Shown here: positions 50,274-58,725 of the stretch, piece by piece
Numbering within the stretch: the stretch's first letter is position 1
Layout: every line of letters starts with the position of its first letter
NCBI GenBank assembly: GCA_038521345.1
Contig: JBCBKU010000016.1
Span: forward strand, 1-64,000
Source of the DNA: JBCBKU01 sp038521345
GTDB taxonomy: Bacteria; Pseudomonadota; Alphaproteobacteria; Rhodobacterales; Rhodobacteraceae
Length of the DNA stretch: 64,000 nt
Reading direction: 5' to 3'
Program-made: the position numbers and the translations under genes
The notes under the pieces: generated by a model
What the model was told of the DNA's origin: nothing
What the model saw: only the letters and a program-made list of their open reading frames with translations
Databases searched by the model: none

Positions 50274-51478
50274 AGCGCGTTGTTATCACCGGGGCGGGAA
50301 CCATCAACCCGCTCGGGCATTCCGTACCTCAAACCTTCGAGGCGATGCGCGAAGGGCGCTGCGGGATCGGCGAACTCGACATCCGCGATGTGGACCGGCT
50401 GTCGATCCGGATTGGTGCTCAGGTTCAGGGATACGAGCCCGACACGCATTTCAACCGTCAGCAGCAGGCGCTCTATGATCGCTTCACCCAGTTCACACTT
50501 CTGGCCGCGAAAGAAGCCATGGCGCAGGCCGGACTTGAACTCTCGGGCCGGATTTCGGACGAGGCCGGTGTCGTGCTTGGAACCGCGGGCGGCGGGCTCA
50601 ATACGTGGGACGAAAATTATCGGGCCGTCTACGAGGACGGAAAGAACCGCGTTCACCCTTTTGTCGTGCCCAAACTGATGAACAACGCCGCCGCCTCGCA
50701 TGTCTCGATGACCTACAATCTAAAGGGGCCATCGTTTACGGTGGCGACCGCTTGTGCGTCTTCAAACCACGCCATGGGTCAGGCCTTTTCGCTCGTCCGC
50801 TCGGGTGCGTCGCGGGTCATGGTGACGGGCGGATCCGAAAGCATGCTGACTTTTGGCGGTGTGAAAGCCTGGGAAGGTCTGCGGGTCATGTCAAAGGACG
50901 CCTGCCGACCGTTCTCCGCCAATCGGAACGGAATGGTACAGGGTGAAGGCGCTGCGGTTTTCGTGTTCGAAGAGCGCGACCACGCGATGGCCCGCGGCGC
51001 CGAGATCTTGGCCGAGATTATCGGGTTTTCGATGACATCTGATGCGGCCGATATCGTCATGCCGTCGAAGAAGGGCGCGGCGGCTGCCATTGCCGGCGCG
51101 CTTGCCGATGCCCGGATCGACGGTTCGGATGTGGGGTATATCAATGCGCATGGGACCGGGACGGCCGCCAACGACAAGACCGAATGTGCGGCGGTCGCTG
51201 ACGTGTTCGGCGCCCATGCCGACCGGCTCATGATGTCGTCGACCAAGTCGATGCACGCGCATTTGATCGGGGCCACGGGTGCGGTCGAATTGCTGGCCTG
51301 CATCATGGCGGTCAAGGACGGGGTCATCGCCCCCACGATCGGCTACGAAGAGCCGGACCCCGAATGCGCGCTGGACGTGGTGCCCAATGTTGCCCGCGAC
51401 GCCAAAGTGTCGGTCGCTTTGTCGAACGCGTTTGCCTTTGGTGGTCTTAACGCGGTGCTTGCGCTCCGCGCCGCCTAG
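50270..51478 (+). CDS. Beta-ketoacyl-ACP synthase (FabF/NodE-like)
   Basis: 402-residue condensing enzyme that extends acyl chains with malonyl-ACP. The catalytic triad is Cys162 in ATACASSNHA, His in NAHGTGTAANDKTE and His in STKSMHAHLIGATGAVE. The gatekeeper region and C-terminal SNAFAFGGLNAVLALR are standard for KAS II. GTG 50270 overlaps the ACP stop by 4 bases. With the LpxD-like gene and the longer ACP it forms a cassette that could build and transfer a special fatty acid to the envelope; the product is inferred, not shown. It ends in a 4-base overlap with the convergent gene. Confidence 0.92.
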   Translation: MKRVVITGAGTINPLGHSVPQTFEAMREGRCGIGELDIRDVDRLSIRIGAQVQGYEPDTHFNRQQQALYDRFTQFTLLAAKEAMAQAGLELSGRISDEAGVVLGTAGGGLNTWDENYRAVYEDGKNRVHPFVVPKLMNNAAASHVSMTYNLKGPSFTVATACASSNHAMGQAFSLVRSGASRVMVTGGSESMLTFGGVKAWEGLRVMSKDACRPFSANRNGMVQGEGAAVFVFEERDHAMARGAEILAEIIGFSMTSDAADIVMPSKKGAAAAIAGALADARIDGSDVGYINAHGTGTAANDKTECAAVADVFGAHADRLMMSSTKSMHAHLIGATGAVELLACIMAVKDGVIAPTIGYEEPDPECALDVVPNVARDAKVSVALSNAFAFGGLNAVLALRAA

Positions 51479-52047
51479 CCTTCAAGAAGTGCTTCGTAGG
51501 CCGCCGTGAACCCGGTAAGCGAGATCGACAGATCGACCGGACGGTCCGGCGCTGCGGCGGGAACGATCTGCATGCGCACAACCGCGCCGCGCTTGTAGGC
51601 CTCGACCTCTGCAGGCAAGAGGCCGATCCGTGCGACACATCCTTGCGGCTGGCAATAGGTATAGGGGTATTGCTTGGTGTCGCCGCCGTCGATGGTCAGG
51701 CGAAGGGGCTGGGTGAGGAGCGTCTCAAGAGGCGTGACGATCGTGGCACCCGCCTCGGCCGGTCCACCCGGGGGAAGTTGGAACAGCGTGATCTCAGAAA
51801 CCGGGTTGTCGTTGTCGTCGGTCAGCAGCTGATAGAGCTGGCAAGGTTCGCGCGCGCCGTCGTCGCTGCGGATGCATCGAAGCGCCCAGTCACCGTAGGT
51901 ATCGCGGATATAGGTCTCCCCAAGCGTTTCGTCGGGCAGGGCCGACGCCGCTTCCGGTGTCGCGGTTGAGCCGTCGTCGGATTGAGCGGACGCCGCCATA
52001 GGCGCTGCCAGTGCGGCAACAAGAAGAAGCATGCGAAAACAGGTCAT
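51475..52047 (-). CDS. Invasion-associated locus B (IalB) family protein
   Basis: 190 residues with a signal peptide ending near AASAQS. The family pattern is DTYGDWALRCIR, EPCQLYQLLTDDNDNPVSEITLFQLP, and YTYCQPQGCVARIGL; paired cysteines suggest two disulfides. IalB-like proteins are periplasmic or outer-membrane-linked in many alphaproteobacteria; in Bartonella the founding member aids red-cell invasion, but in free-living bacteria the role is unknown. It diverges from the long 52048-52470 gap. Confidence 0.85.
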   Translation of the reverse strand: MTCFRMLLLVAALAAPMAASAQSDDGSTATPEAASALPDETLGETYIRDTYGDWALRCIRSDDGAREPCQLYQLLTDDNDNPVSEITLFQLPPGGPAEAGATIVTPLETLLTQPLRLTIDGGDTKQYPYTYCQPQGCVARIGLLPAEVEAYKRGAVVRMQIVPAAAPDRPVDLSISLTGFTAAYEALLEG

Positions 52048-52159
52048 CGGTACCTCGTGGCGATCATTCGGTTGGGCCGCGCGCTTAGCATGCACCGGGC
52101 GCGGTGTCAGGCGCGGAATAGGTCATCTGGCGGAGCCTCGCCGAGCCGGTTCTCCACAT

Positions 52160-52190
52160 GAAAAAGGGCCGCGAAGCACGGCCCTTTTTC
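52160..52190. terminator. Bidirectional Rho-independent terminator
   Basis: GAAAAAGGGCCG-CGAAGCA-CGGCCCTTTTTC: perfect 12-bp arms, 7-base loop, with A and T runs within the arms, so it can stop transcripts on both strands. Confidence 0.85.
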
Positions 52191-52316
52191 AAGATTTTCT
52201 CCCTGCCGGACTGGCCGACTTATTCATTGGCGGCGACGCTACTGGACACCAGCCAAGGCGTCAACAGCCAAAACTGCGGCATACAGGGCGCATTTATTCG
52301 ACGCGGGCCTAGACGG

Positions 52317-52347
52317 AAAAAAGGCCGCACCGATTTCCGGCGCGGCC
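52317..52347 (-). terminator. Rho-independent terminator (minus strand)
   Basis: On the minus strand GGCCGCGCCG-GAAAT-CGGTGCGGCC (one G-U pair) is followed by TTTTTT. It belongs to no protein gene; the nearest upstream minus-strand sequence is the candidate small RNA. Confidence 0.8.
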
Positions 52348-52470
52348 AGTCTGACAGGGAGGAAGTCGTTGGCCCAAGACACCGTCAAAGGCCAACCCGG
52401 GAACCCTAGCGCCGAATGATTAACAGGATATGCTAGGCGGCAACGCAGGGAATACCCAGGGGGACAGGAC

Positions 52471-54012
52471 GTGGACGACGGCACGATTTTCGTGGGCGGC
52501 GGAGGACCGGACTACGGCACCAAACAGCATCTGCGGTTGGATCTGGCAAACCGCCATGGGCTGATCGCCGGTGCCACCGGGACCGGTAAGACGGTCACGC
52601 TTCAGATCCTTGCCGAGGGGTTCTCATCCCAAGGCGTGCCGGTCTTCCTGTCCGACGTGAAAGGCGATCTCTCGGGGCTGGCTGCGGCCGGGTCCGCAGA
52701 CTTCAAGCTGCACGGCGCATTCATGTCCCGAGCCGAGACAATCGGATTCGACACCTACGGGTACGAAGTCTTTCCGGTTCGGTTCTGGGATCTCTTCGGA
52801 GATCAGGGACACCCGGTACGCACGACGCTGGCCGAGATGGGGCCGCTCCTGCTCGCACGGCTTCTCGAACTGACCGATGCCCAGGACGGCGTGCTCAACA
52901 TCGCGTTCCGCGTGGCCGACGAACAGGGCCTCGCGCTTCTTGATCTTGCCGATCTCCGGGCGCTGCTGATCTGGCTGGGCGAGAACGCCAAGGATGTGGC
53001 CTTGCGGTACGGCAATGTCTCGACCGCATCTGTGGGGGCCATCCAACGCAAGCTTCTCACTCTCGAAAACCAGGGTGCGGACATGTTCTTCGGCGAACCT
53101 GCGCTGGATCTGTCAGACATCATGACCGTCGACGCGTCCGGCCGTGGGCAGATCAACATACTTGCCGCCGACAAGCTCATGGCCGCACCGCGGCTTTACG
53201 CGACCTCGCTGCTCTGGCTCCTGTCCGAACTCTTCGAGACACTTCCCGAGGTGGGCGATCCGGACAAACCGAAACTCGTCTTCTTTTTTGATGAGGCACA
53301 TCTTCTGTTCGATGACGCCCCGAAAGCGCTTCTCGACAAGATCGAGCAGGTGGCGCGGCTGATCCGCTCGAAGGGTGTGGGCGTCTATTTCGTGACCCAG
53401 AACCCCGACGACGTGCCCGACGATATCCTCGGGCAGCTCGGCAATCGCGTGCAGCATGCCCTGCGCGCCTTCACTGCCAACGATCAGAAGGCATTGCGGC
53501 GGGCCGCGGCAACCTATCGCCCCAATCCGCGGTTCGACACCGGTGACGCCATCCGCGATGTCGGCGTTGGCGAAGCCGTGACCTCGTTCCTCGAGAAGAA
53601 AGGCGCACCGGGTGTGGTCGAGCGGACCCTGATCCGGCCACCGTCGTCGCGGTTGGGTCCGATTTCGACCCGGGAACGGCAGGGTGTTGTCGCCGCATCG
53701 CCGGTCGATCTCAAATACCGTGAACGGAAAGATCGCGAGAGCGCGGCGGAGATCCTCGCAAAACGCGCCGAGGCCGCGGCCGCCGAAGCCGCGGCGGCAG
53801 AGGAGGGTGAAGAGGATCTCGATGCCGTCTTCCGCGAGTTCAACGCCGGGCGCCGGTACAGCGGCACCCGCGTCGGGCGTTCCTCGTCGAAACCCAAACC
53901 GGGCGATACGATCACCGGGGCACTGACCGATGTCCTGATCAAGGAACTCAAGGGCACGACCGGGCGCCGGATCGTGCGCGGCGTACTCGGCGGGCTTTTC
54001 AAGGGACGCTGA
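52471..54012 (+). CDS. HerA-like ATPase, DUF853 family (YjgR-like)
   Basis: 513 residues. Walker A is GATGTGKTVT near residue 35; Walker B is KLVFFFDEAHLLF; the arginine-finger region follows in QLGNRVQHALRAFTANDQKALR. This is the E. coli YjgR (DUF853) group of the FtsK/HerA superfamily. An Ala/Glu-rich coiled-coil segment (about 420-450) precedes a basic C-terminus. GTG 52471 has GGGGGACAGGAC upstream. The biological role of YjgR proteins is unknown. No NurA-like nuclease gene is next to it. Confidence 0.88.
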   Translation: MDDGTIFVGGGGPDYGTKQHLRLDLANRHGLIAGATGTGKTVTLQILAEGFSSQGVPVFLSDVKGDLSGLAAAGSADFKLHGAFMSRAETIGFDTYGYEVFPVRFWDLFGDQGHPVRTTLAEMGPLLLARLLELTDAQDGVLNIAFRVADEQGLALLDLADLRALLIWLGENAKDVALRYGNVSTASVGAIQRKLLTLENQGADMFFGEPALDLSDIMTVDASGRGQINILAADKLMAAPRLYATSLLWLLSELFETLPEVGDPDKPKLVFFFDEAHLLFDDAPKALLDKIEQVARLIRSKGVGVYFVTQNPDDVPDDILGQLGNRVQHALRAFTANDQKALRRAAATYRPNPRFDTGDAIRDVGVGEAVTSFLEKKGAPGVVERTLIRPPSSRLGPISTRERQGVVAASPVDLKYRERKDRESAAEILAKRAEAAAAEAAAAEEGEEDLDAVFREFNAGRRYSGTRVGRSSSKPKPGDTITGALTDVLIKELKGTTGRRIVRGVLGGLFKGR

Positions 54013-54107
54013 CCCGCCTGATCGCTGCGGGTCCGGCGCCAGACGCGCCAGCCGCACGCAGTGCCAGAAAGCGTGCGCCGCAGGCGCGCCGTTGGACGTC
54101 GTACGGC

Positions 54108-55379
54108 CTAGAGCGGCCGGATTTTAAGGCGCGTGATCCGGTTGTCCTTCCGCTGCGCCACCTCGAAGCGGAACCCGTGAAACGAAAACACCTGGCCCTG
54201 GGCCGGGATCGTTTGTGCCTCGTGGATGACCAGCCCGGCCACCGTGTTGGCCTCGTCGTCAGGCAGCGACCAGTCCGTTGCGCGGTTCAAATCCCGGATC
54301 GTCATTGCCCCGTCCACGATGGTGTCCCCGGCTTCGGTCTTTTTTAGCGCGTTCTCTTCGCCCGCGTCGAACTCGTCCGTGATCTCGCCCACGATCTCTT
54401 CGAGGATGTCCTCGAGCGTGATCAGACCCTCAAGCGCCCCGTATTCGTCGACCACGAGGGCGAAATGCGTGTGGCGGCGCAGGAACTGGCGCATCTGATC
54501 GTCAAGCGTCGTGGTCTCGGGAACGAAATAGGGGGCCTTCGCCACATCCATGATATCGAACTCGGCCGGCTTCCCGGCCGTCCCGCCCGCATAGACTTGC
54601 CGCAACAGATCCTTGGCGTGGATCAGGCCGACGATGTTTTCAGGGTCTTCGCGGTAAAGGGGAAGGCGGGTGTGGGGCGAGGAAAGGCATTGGTCAAGGA
54701 TCTGGTCTGAAGGGAGGTCGGCGTCGATCATCTCGATCTGGCTTCGGTGAAGCATGATCTCGGCCACCGTCCGCTCGCCAAGGTCCAATGCGCCCAGCAG
54801 GCGGTCCCGGTGCTCCTTTTCGACTGCGCCTTCCTCGTGTCCGAGTGAGATGGCGCCGGCAATCTCTTCGTTGACTGCCAGAATATTGGTGCCCGCATCC
54901 ACGTCGACGCCGAATAGGCGCAGTACCTGGCGCACGATTGCGCGCACCACAGAGACGATGGGCGAGAAAATCGTGATGAAGAAGCCGACAATCGGTGCAA
55001 CCCGGACTGCGGCTTCTTCCGGACTTGTGATCGCATAGGTCTTGGGCAGGACTTCGGCGAAGACGACGACCAGAGCCGTCATCACCAGCGTAGCCCAGGC
55101 TACGCCGCTCTCCCCGAAGAGACCGGTGAAGAGAACCGTCGCCAGTGACGCGGCCAGGATGTTGATCAGGTTGTTGCCAAGGAGAACGGCCCCGATCAGC
55201 CGTTCACTGTCTTCCGTTACATTGAGCGCGCGCCGGGCCGCCTTGGACCCCTTGTCGGCGCGTGCGCGCAACTTCCCGCGCGACGCGGCCGTCAGGGCGG
55301 TTTCGCTGCCGGAGAAGAATGCCGACGCGAGAAGCAGCACGAGAATTGCCGCGGCGAGGATCCAGAGGCCCGTTTCCAT
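54108..55379 (-). CDS. CNNM/CorC (HlyC/CorC)-family membrane protein with CBS pair
   Basis: 423 residues. An N-terminal DUF21/CNNM membrane domain (about 1-190, four helices, with SAFFSGSETALTAASRGKLR and LLGNNLINILAASLAT), a CBS pair (about 205-330, HTRLPLYREDPENIVGLIHAKDLL and FALVVDEYGALEGLITLEDILEEIVGEI), and a C-terminal CorC_HlyC domain (about 345-423). Family members are linked to magnesium or cobalt efflux. ATG 55379 is proposed; ATG 55409 is in frame. It is downstream of xerD in a minus-strand operon. Confidence 0.9.
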   Translation of the reverse strand: METGLWILAAAILVLLLASAFFSGSETALTAASRGKLRARADKGSKAARRALNVTEDSERLIGAVLLGNNLINILAASLATVLFTGLFGESGVAWATLVMTALVVVFAEVLPKTYAITSPEEAAVRVAPIVGFFITIFSPIVSVVRAIVRQVLRLFGVDVDAGTNILAVNEEIAGAISLGHEEGAVEKEHRDRLLGALDLGERTVAEIMLHRSQIEMIDADLPSDQILDQCLSSPHTRLPLYREDPENIVGLIHAKDLLRQVYAGGTAGKPAEFDIMDVAKAPYFVPETTTLDDQMRQFLRRHTHFALVVDEYGALEGLITLEDILEEIVGEITDEFDAGEENALKKTEAGDTIVDGAMTIRDLNRATDWSLPDDEANTVAGLVIHEAQTIPAQGQVFSFHGFRFEVAQRKDNRITRLKIRPL

Positions 55380-55443
55380 GGGAAATGTTCCGGTCGTTTC
55401 GGGGGTCATGACCTTGGGTTTATGGGGCGCGACGCCGCCTCTT

Positions 55444-56382
55444 TCAAGCGTGACGCGTGCTGCGGTCGGTAACCTGTGCAAGGGGGTGGTGTTCGAGAAC
55501 CAGCGCCTTCAGCCGCGCGTCGAGGACATGGGTATAGATCTCGGTCGTTCCGATATCGGCATGTCCAAGCAGGGCCTGGATCGTGCGGAGATCGGCCCCG
55601 TTCTCCAGAAGATGTGTCGCAAACGCATGTCGAAGCGTGTGGGGCGAAACCATCGCGGGATTGATCCCGGCGCGCAGGGCAAGGGTTTTGACAAGCGCAT
55701 AGAATGCGTTCCGCGTCAGGTGTCCGTGCTGTCCGCCAGCTGGAAATAGATACCGCGACCCTTCCGAACGCGGTGTCTCGGCCCGTTCGAGGATCCAGTC
55801 GCGCAAGGCGGCGCGGGCCGGCGGCGACAACGGCACCATCCGCTCCTTTCCGCCTTTGCCGTGAACGAGAACCATCCGAGGGTCGCCTTGCGCCGCCGCG
55901 AGCGGCAGGGCAACAAGTTCGCTGACCCGCATGCCCGTTGCGTAGAGAACCTCCATCAGACAGGTGTTGCGGCACCGTGCCGCCGGGCGCCCTGTCGTGC
56001 GCGCAGCGTCGAGAAGCGCGTCGACATCTGCAGCCGACAACGTCTTCGGCAAGGGTCTGGAACGGCGCGGGCCCGTCAGATGGGTTGTCGGATTGTCGGA
56101 CCGCCATCCTTCATCAACGGCAAAGGCGCAAAACTGCTTCAGCGCCGACAGGCGTCGGGCGCGTGTGGCCGCGCTCAGCCCCTCGGCCTCTGCAGCGGCT
56201 AGCCAAGTGGTCAGGTCCGTCTGGTGCGCGGTCAGCAGATCCACGCCCCGCCGCGAAAACCAAGAACTGGCAGCCTGAAGATCCCGGGCATAGGCAAGAC
56301 ATGTGTTTTGCGCAGCCCCCTTTTCGGCGGCAATGGCGTCGAGAAAGGTCGCAATCCGTCTTGCATCCGGCACGGGGCTCAT
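55444..56382 (-). CDS. xerD: Tyrosine recombinase XerD
   Basis: 312-residue site-specific recombinase that, with XerC, resolves chromosome dimers at dif. N-terminal SAM-like core-binding domain (ATFLDAIAAEKGAAQNTCLAYARDL) and C-terminal catalytic domain with Arg152, Lys176, His248, Arg251, His274 and Tyr283 all in place. Length and neighbours (no phage gene, no tRNA) mark it as the housekeeping enzyme, not an integrase. Its start overlaps the stop of the upstream gene by 4 bases. A XerC assignment is less likely but was not excluded by comparison. Confidence 0.9.
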   Translation of the reverse strand: MSPVPDARRIATFLDAIAAEKGAAQNTCLAYARDLQAASSWFSRRGVDLLTAHQTDLTTWLAAAEAEGLSAATRARRLSALKQFCAFAVDEGWRSDNPTTHLTGPRRSRPLPKTLSAADVDALLDAARTTGRPAARCRNTCLMEVLYATGMRVSELVALPLAAAQGDPRMVLVHGKGGKERMVPLSPPARAALRDWILERAETPRSEGSRYLFPAGGQHGHLTRNAFYALVKTLALRAGINPAMVSPHTLRHAFATHLLENGADLRTIQALLGHADIGTTEIYTHVLDARLKALVLEHHPLAQVTDRSTRHA

Positions 56383-57905
56383 GATGCGGCCGCCAGAACC
56401 AGAAGCTCAAGCGATGCGCGCCGTGCGGTGGATTCTAGGCCGAGCGCGCGAAACAGCGCCACGGCATCGGCCACGCGATCAGGGTCTCCCTCGGCGCCCT
56501 CTGCAAATAAGGTAATCGCGGTCAGGATGGCTGTTCCAATCTCGCCTCGCGCCAGCATATCCGCCAGGGCTGGCGGAGGCGCCTGCGCTGCAAACCCATC
56601 CGAGATCGCCTCTCGCAGGGGACCGCTGCCCGGCTGCCGGTCCGCATTCCCGAGCGCCAGCGCCACCAGATAGGCCTCGTCGGCCGTTTCCGGGACCCGG
56701 GCCGCGGCCGCGAGTTCGTAATCCGGCGAGAGAAGCCCGAGGCGGAACGCATAAGTCCCTGCCAATCCATCCAGCCGGAGATCCGACAGGCGGGGGCCAT
56801 AGACCTGTGCCAGCGGTGCCAGCAGACCGGCACCCCCGGCAGCATTCCAGAGGTCCGGAAGAATGGCCGCGGTTGCGTCCCGATCCCGTGCCTCAAGCGC
56901 GGCATCGAGTTTTTGAACGGCATCGGCACGGTCCCAGACGCCACCGGACGCCGACGGGCGGCGTTCCGTGTATAGTGCGACAAGCTGACCGCCGCTCAGT
57001 GCCCCGGCTCGCGCGAGCCGTTCGGCGGCATCGAGCCGCGCTTTCCAGCCGTTGGTCGCCTGAAGGTCCCAAGTCGCGAAGGGCAGGGGGAGCGACGTTG
57101 TCGGAAGGGGTTCGCCAATCGCCTCCCAAAGCCGGAATTCCAGGGGCGAGGGTGCACGTTCCGGAGGAAGACCTCCGACGCTGTCGGAAAACTCCGGATC
57201 GAGGAACCGCGCCAGTAGTACGGTCGTCTCGGGCGCCAGGAGACCCAGAGCCTCTGCCGAAGCAAGCGTCAAAGCCGCAGCGGGCCAATCGCCCGTGCGC
57301 GCCAGACAAAAGACGCGGGTTGCGTAGTCGTCGGCCGACACATGGCCAAGGGCCAGCGTCTCGCACGCTGCGGTTTCGGCTCCGGTGAGCAGGGCCACAT
57401 CAAAGAGAAGTGCAAAGCGTTCCGGGCTGCCACCGCCGGCGCGGTCAAGAAGGGCCGCGGCTTCCTCAAGCTTGCCCTCGGATACCAACCTTTCGGCCCG
57501 TGCGATGAAAAGTGCACCGCCGTTCTCGGCCCCGGCGGGCGGATCGGCTTCGGCCAGAAGCACCGAGGTCAGCAACCGTTGAAGCGCTGGCAGCAGAGGC
57601 TGCGGAACGCCCGCGATCTGGCGCGCCAGATCCGCCGCGTCCGCCGGACCCCACAGGTTCTGGGGCAGGCCGGTTACCGATGGTGGCAAGAGACCGGCCG
57701 CATCACTGCTCTGGCCGTCCAGCGGTACGACCCGGATCGCCCCGACAGACGCATCCTCGGCAAGATCGTTCGGTACGGGGGGCGCTTCGGGCACCCGCGT
57801 CAGCGCATCGGACAGCCAGTCGATCGCGGACAACGGACCATCTTGAGACGCCGCCGGGGTCGCAAGGGCCAAAGCGAGGCCAAAGAAGACGGCGTCAGCT
57901 CGCAT
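56379..57905 (-). CDS. Exported Ala/Leu-rich protein of unknown function
   Basis: 508 residues, not recognised. Signal peptide MRADAVFFGLALALATPAASQ; the rest is helical, rich in Ala, Leu and Asp, with repeated helix-turn-helix spacing (ARAERLVSEGKLEEAAALLDRAGGGSPERFALLFDVALL) reminiscent of TPR/SEL1-like solenoids. Only a few cysteines. It overlaps xerD by 4 bases and the start of the 44-residue membrane peptide by 11 bases, so the trio is one unit. A periplasmic adaptor is a reasonable guess, nothing more. Confidence 0.7.
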   Translation of the reverse strand: MRADAVFFGLALALATPAASQDGPLSAIDWLSDALTRVPEAPPVPNDLAEDASVGAIRVVPLDGQSSDAAGLLPPSVTGLPQNLWGPADAADLARQIAGVPQPLLPALQRLLTSVLLAEADPPAGAENGGALFIARAERLVSEGKLEEAAALLDRAGGGSPERFALLFDVALLTGAETAACETLALGHVSADDYATRVFCLARTGDWPAAALTLASAEALGLLAPETTVLLARFLDPEFSDSVGGLPPERAPSPLEFRLWEAIGEPLPTTSLPLPFATWDLQATNGWKARLDAAERLARAGALSGGQLVALYTERRPSASGGVWDRADAVQKLDAALEARDRDATAAILPDLWNAAGGAGLLAPLAQVYGPRLSDLRLDGLAGTYAFRLGLLSPDYELAAAARVPETADEAYLVALALGNADRQPGSGPLREAISDGFAAQAPPPALADMLARGEIGTAILTAITLFAEGAEGDPDRVADAVALFRALGLESTARRASLELLVLAAAS

Positions 57906-58029
57906 CCAGATCGACCGGTTCGACCACATCCTGCTGGGTCGGAGAAAGATCACCCAGATACGCGTACGCGACAAGCGCCACACCGGCCAGAATGATCAGA
58001 AAAAGCAAAATCCGGAGAATCCGGCCCAT
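57895..58029 (-). CDS. 44-residue single-pass membrane peptide
   Basis: A short gene: ATG 58029 to TGA 57895, encoding MGRILRILLFLIILAGVALV, then AYAYLGDLSPTQQDVVEPVD and four more residues. One helix (about 4-24) with Arg residues before it and an acidic tail outside (N-in, C-out). Its 3' end overlaps the next start by 11 bases in another frame, the mark of coupled translation. GGCAGGTATG gives a ribosome binding site. No family recognised; the helix is more hydrophobic and the reading frame better conserved in codon use than a chance frame would be. Confidence 0.65.
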   Translation of the reverse strand: MGRILRILLFLIILAGVALVAYAYLGDLSPTQQDVVEPVDLDAS

Positions 58030-58152
58030 ACCTGCCTCGCTTCATCCGGTGCGCCGGACGTTGTCATGCCTCGATCGGCCCTGTCCCAGCGGGCCTTGGC
58101 GGGATTTATATATGGTATTTCAGTCGATATCACGACAGAACGCAGGTTGGTT

Positions 58153-58725
58153 GTGGAAAAACCCGTGGGTGGCGCATTGGGGTATCGCCTCAAGAAGACG
58201 GTGGTGATGGTCGGCATGATGGGCGCCGGCAAGACCGCCATCGGCATGGCGCTCGCCCGCAAGCTCTCGGTGCCCTTTCTCGACAGCGACGCTGAGATCG
58301 TCATGGCGTCGAACATGACCATCGCCGAGATCTTCGAACGTGATGGCGAACCCTTCTTCCGGCAGCGGGAGCGCGAAATCATTGCACGGCTACTGACCGA
58401 GGAGACCGGAGTTCTGTCGACCGGCGGCGGAGCGTACTTGTCGGAGGAGAACCGGCGCGTGATCAGCGAGCGTGGCGTGGCATTGTGGCTGCGCGCGGAC
58501 CTGCCCCTTCTCTGGAATCGTGTGCGCCACAAGGACAGCCGCCCTTTGCTGCGGACGCCAGACCCGCGCGCGACGTTGGCGCGCCTCTATCGGGAACGGG
58601 TGCCGCATTATGCCAAGGCGGATCTCATCCTCGACACCGAACCCGATTACTCGATTTCCCAAACCACCGATCTTGCCGTGGATACGCTTCTCACCCGGCC
58701 AGACGTATTGGAGGTACTGCCATGA
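58153..58725 (+). CDS. aroK: Shikimate kinase
   Basis: 190 residues, ATP-dependent phosphorylation of shikimate in aromatic amino acid synthesis. Walker A GMMGAGKT is at 21-28; shikimate-binding residues are in FLDSDAEI, and the GGGAYL loop and the RxxxY-type lid with RPLL are present. GTG 58153 (with AGG before it) is proposed by family length; an upstream ATG at 58066 is in frame and would add 29 residues. It overlaps aroB by 4 bases. aroK diverges from the 44-residue peptide gene. Confidence 0.93.
   Translation: MEKPVGGALGYRLKKTVVMVGMMGAGKTAIGMALARKLSVPFLDSDAEIVMASNMTIAEIFERDGEPFFRQREREIIARLLTEETGVLSTGGGAYLSEENRRVISERGVALWLRADLPLLWNRVRHKDSRPLLRTPDPRATLARLYRERVPHYAKADLILDTEPDYSISQTTDLAVDTLLTRPDVLEVLP

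Larger units (their letters stand above)
52048..52470. other. Gene-free gap with two terminators: candidate small RNA region
   Basis: 423 bases between the divergent starts of the IalB-like and HerA-like genes. Two intrinsic terminators lie inside it (52160-52190 and 52317-52347, minus), yet no protein gene ends there, so one or two short transcripts are expected. A weak minus-strand promoter (TTCCCT at 52447-52452, 16 bases, TATCCT at 52425-52430) would give an RNA of about 100 bases ending at 52317. No known RNA (SRP, 6S, tmRNA, RNase P) was recognised. Confidence 0.4.

Noticed and set aside
52225..52275. Motifs CGCTACT and CAGCCAAGGC that recall SRP (4.5S) RNA
   Set aside because: The diagnostic SRP core (GGTCAGG...GGAAGCAGCC hairpin) is missing, and the region cannot fold as the SRP domain IV.
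55444..56382. Tyrosine recombinase considered as a phage or island integrase
   Set aside because: No mobile genes, att repeats or tRNA adjoin it, and its length, motifs and conserved neighbours fit the XerC/D housekeeping group.
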